NCBI GenBank assembly: GCA_004835665.1
Contig: ML240445.1
Location: 558,001-622,000, forward strand
Direction of reading: 5' to 3'
Source: Phoma sp. XZ068
Taxonomy: Eukaryota; Ascomycota; Dothideomycetes; Pleosporales; Didymellaceae
DNA: 64,000 nucleotides
Part shown: positions 62,877 to 64,000 of the stretch, one piece after another
Numbering within the stretch: position 1 is the first letter of the stretch
Layout of the letters: the number at the start of each line of letters is the position of its first letter
Position numbers and translations under genes: made by a program
The notes under the pieces: model-generated
Database searches by the model: none
What the model was told of the DNA's origin: nothing
The model's input: only the letters and a program-made list of their open reading frames with translations

Positions 62877-64000
62877 CTTGTCGGAGATATGCAATCGGAT
62901 GGATGTGGTGGCGTATCGAAGTGGCTACCTTGACGGAAGCTCAGTGCGACGATTAACAGCGCCCTTAAGCTGTAGCAATGGCGCGAAGGTGTCCACTTGC
63001 TCGACGAGGGAGCTTGGTGAATGTCGGTCCACCCTTATGTAAGGTGGATTATACCTGAGCGGTCGGCGAGGGAGTGCTCAATTGCAATAGTGCGTCGAGG
63101 ACCTCGTTGGTTGCACGAACCGCAAATGCAGCGACAGCGGGCGAGGGATTGGCAAGGTGGCTGTCTGCTTCGGGAAGCCGTGGAGCTCCCTGGTGACAGA
63201 AGGTGTTGAAGATAGGATGAAAAGTCAATCTGGGTTCTGTTCACAGCTCAGATATGTGCCGCAAAAGAAGGAGAGCTTGACAGGGTGGGAGAGAGTGGTG
63301 ATGTTGTGGAGGGAAGGAGCTCGGAGGTGATGTTGAGTGCGGTGCTTGCCCGTTTGGTATGGCGCTATTGCGGAGAACCACGCGCTGCTCCGCCTCGATG
63401 ATTGATTTCACTGCCCCACGGTTCTCGAGATTACTATCTGGGCATGCATGCGTTCTTTATTGACTCTACGCGACACGCGATAAAGAAATTATTTGCGGCT
63501 TCTGCAGATTCACAACCATAGCAGCTGTTGCTATGCTGGAGCACCTTGGGGACCTCCGCGCACGGTGGCAGAAAAGGCCACCTTGCGTGTCACGGCCGGC
63601 AGCTCGTTCACCGCAGACACATTGACCACCTTGCAATCCATCACCAATTCGAACTGGCCCACATATGTATCTCCGTGCTCGCTCGACTCGTGTCACCCGT
63701 AGGCACCATGCTTAATCAATAGTAAATTGACATCTCGAACTGCGCTCAACAAACCTGTGCAGCAGCAAGTGGTTCTTCAGGCTATTGTTCGTCCCGCCTT
63801 TGCGATTCTGTTACGAGATGGTCTTCTTCAAGGTTGCACAGTGTCTCAATGCAATAACGACAAGCCTTGGTCCGCCCTGGCGCCCTCCTCCCTTTCTTGT
63901 TGACCGCTTTATGCCTCTCTCATTGGGTCCTCTACTGTAATTTCATTCTGGCCAGGGAGGACTCGAGTGTATGCATGCTGTATCGACTGCTCCATGTGCC
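62877..64000. other. terminal region without a recognised gene
   Basis: 1.1 kb to the window edge. It holds the promoter of the 360-aa protein gene. Small ORFs on both strands (for example 63493-63702) show no motif. A gene may begin just beyond the edge. Confidence 0.4.

Overview
The window is nuclear DNA of a filamentous ascomycete (Pezizomycotina; a Dothideomycete is my best guess, from gene style rather than a marker). Genes are compact and split by short introns, mostly 42-63 nt, with GT...AG ends and CTAAC/CTGAC-like branch sites. The products are eukaryotic housekeeping proteins plus fungal-specific families. I see no operons, rRNA, CRISPR array, convincing tRNA or intact transposon. 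I rebuilt exon structures by hand from splice motifs, reading-frame closure and remembered family motifs. Every multi-exon model in the feature list closes in frame.

Layout. 0-2.8 kb: a divergent pair of spliceosome genes, prp31 (cut by the window edge) and clf1. 3.5-8.3 kb: a secreted PAN/Apple-like protein and an unrecognised coiled-coil protein. 8.3-12.5 kb: gene-poor. 12.5-15.5 kb: an HMG-box regulator and GINS subunit psf1. 16.6-22.9 kb: divergent erb1 (ribosome biogenesis) and prp5 (splicing helicase, with 23 identical 9-bp repeats). 23.4-29.6 kb: a CLC chloride channel/transporter, a mitochondrial HMG-box nucleoid protein and a mitochondrial branched-chain aminotransferase, all on the minus strand. 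30.5-32.5 kb: an MFS transporter. 33.2-40.8 kb: eEF1B, hsp78 and the 12-exon meiotic gene msh5. 40.8-49 kb: mostly gene-poor, holding an AflR-like Zn2Cys6 regulator, a possible small two-exon gene and a Tma17/Adc17-like gene. 49.9-53.9 kb: a secreted type-B carboxylesterase convergent with a second MFS transporter. 55.2-59.1 kb: a bHLH regulator and a nucleoside hydrolase, with a C2-domain-like fragment between them. 59.7-62.9 kb: an Erv29/SURF4 cargo receptor and a membrane-anchored low-complexity protein.

Most of the window is ordinary core genome. Three themes stand out. Essential genes are paired divergently on short shared promoters (prp31/clf1, erb1/prp5, eEF1B/hsp78). Several introns are multiples of three without stops, or have non-canonical GC donors, and these would mislead automated annotation. 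The gene-poor stretches contain small unexplained candidates: a Cys-rich ORF, a zinc-ribbon-like ORF, a C2 relic and a perfect 14-bp inverted repeat. I found no clear new multi-gene system. The closest to new are the tandem PAN-like secreted protein, the possible intronic snoRNA in the eEF1B gene, and the small unexplained genes.
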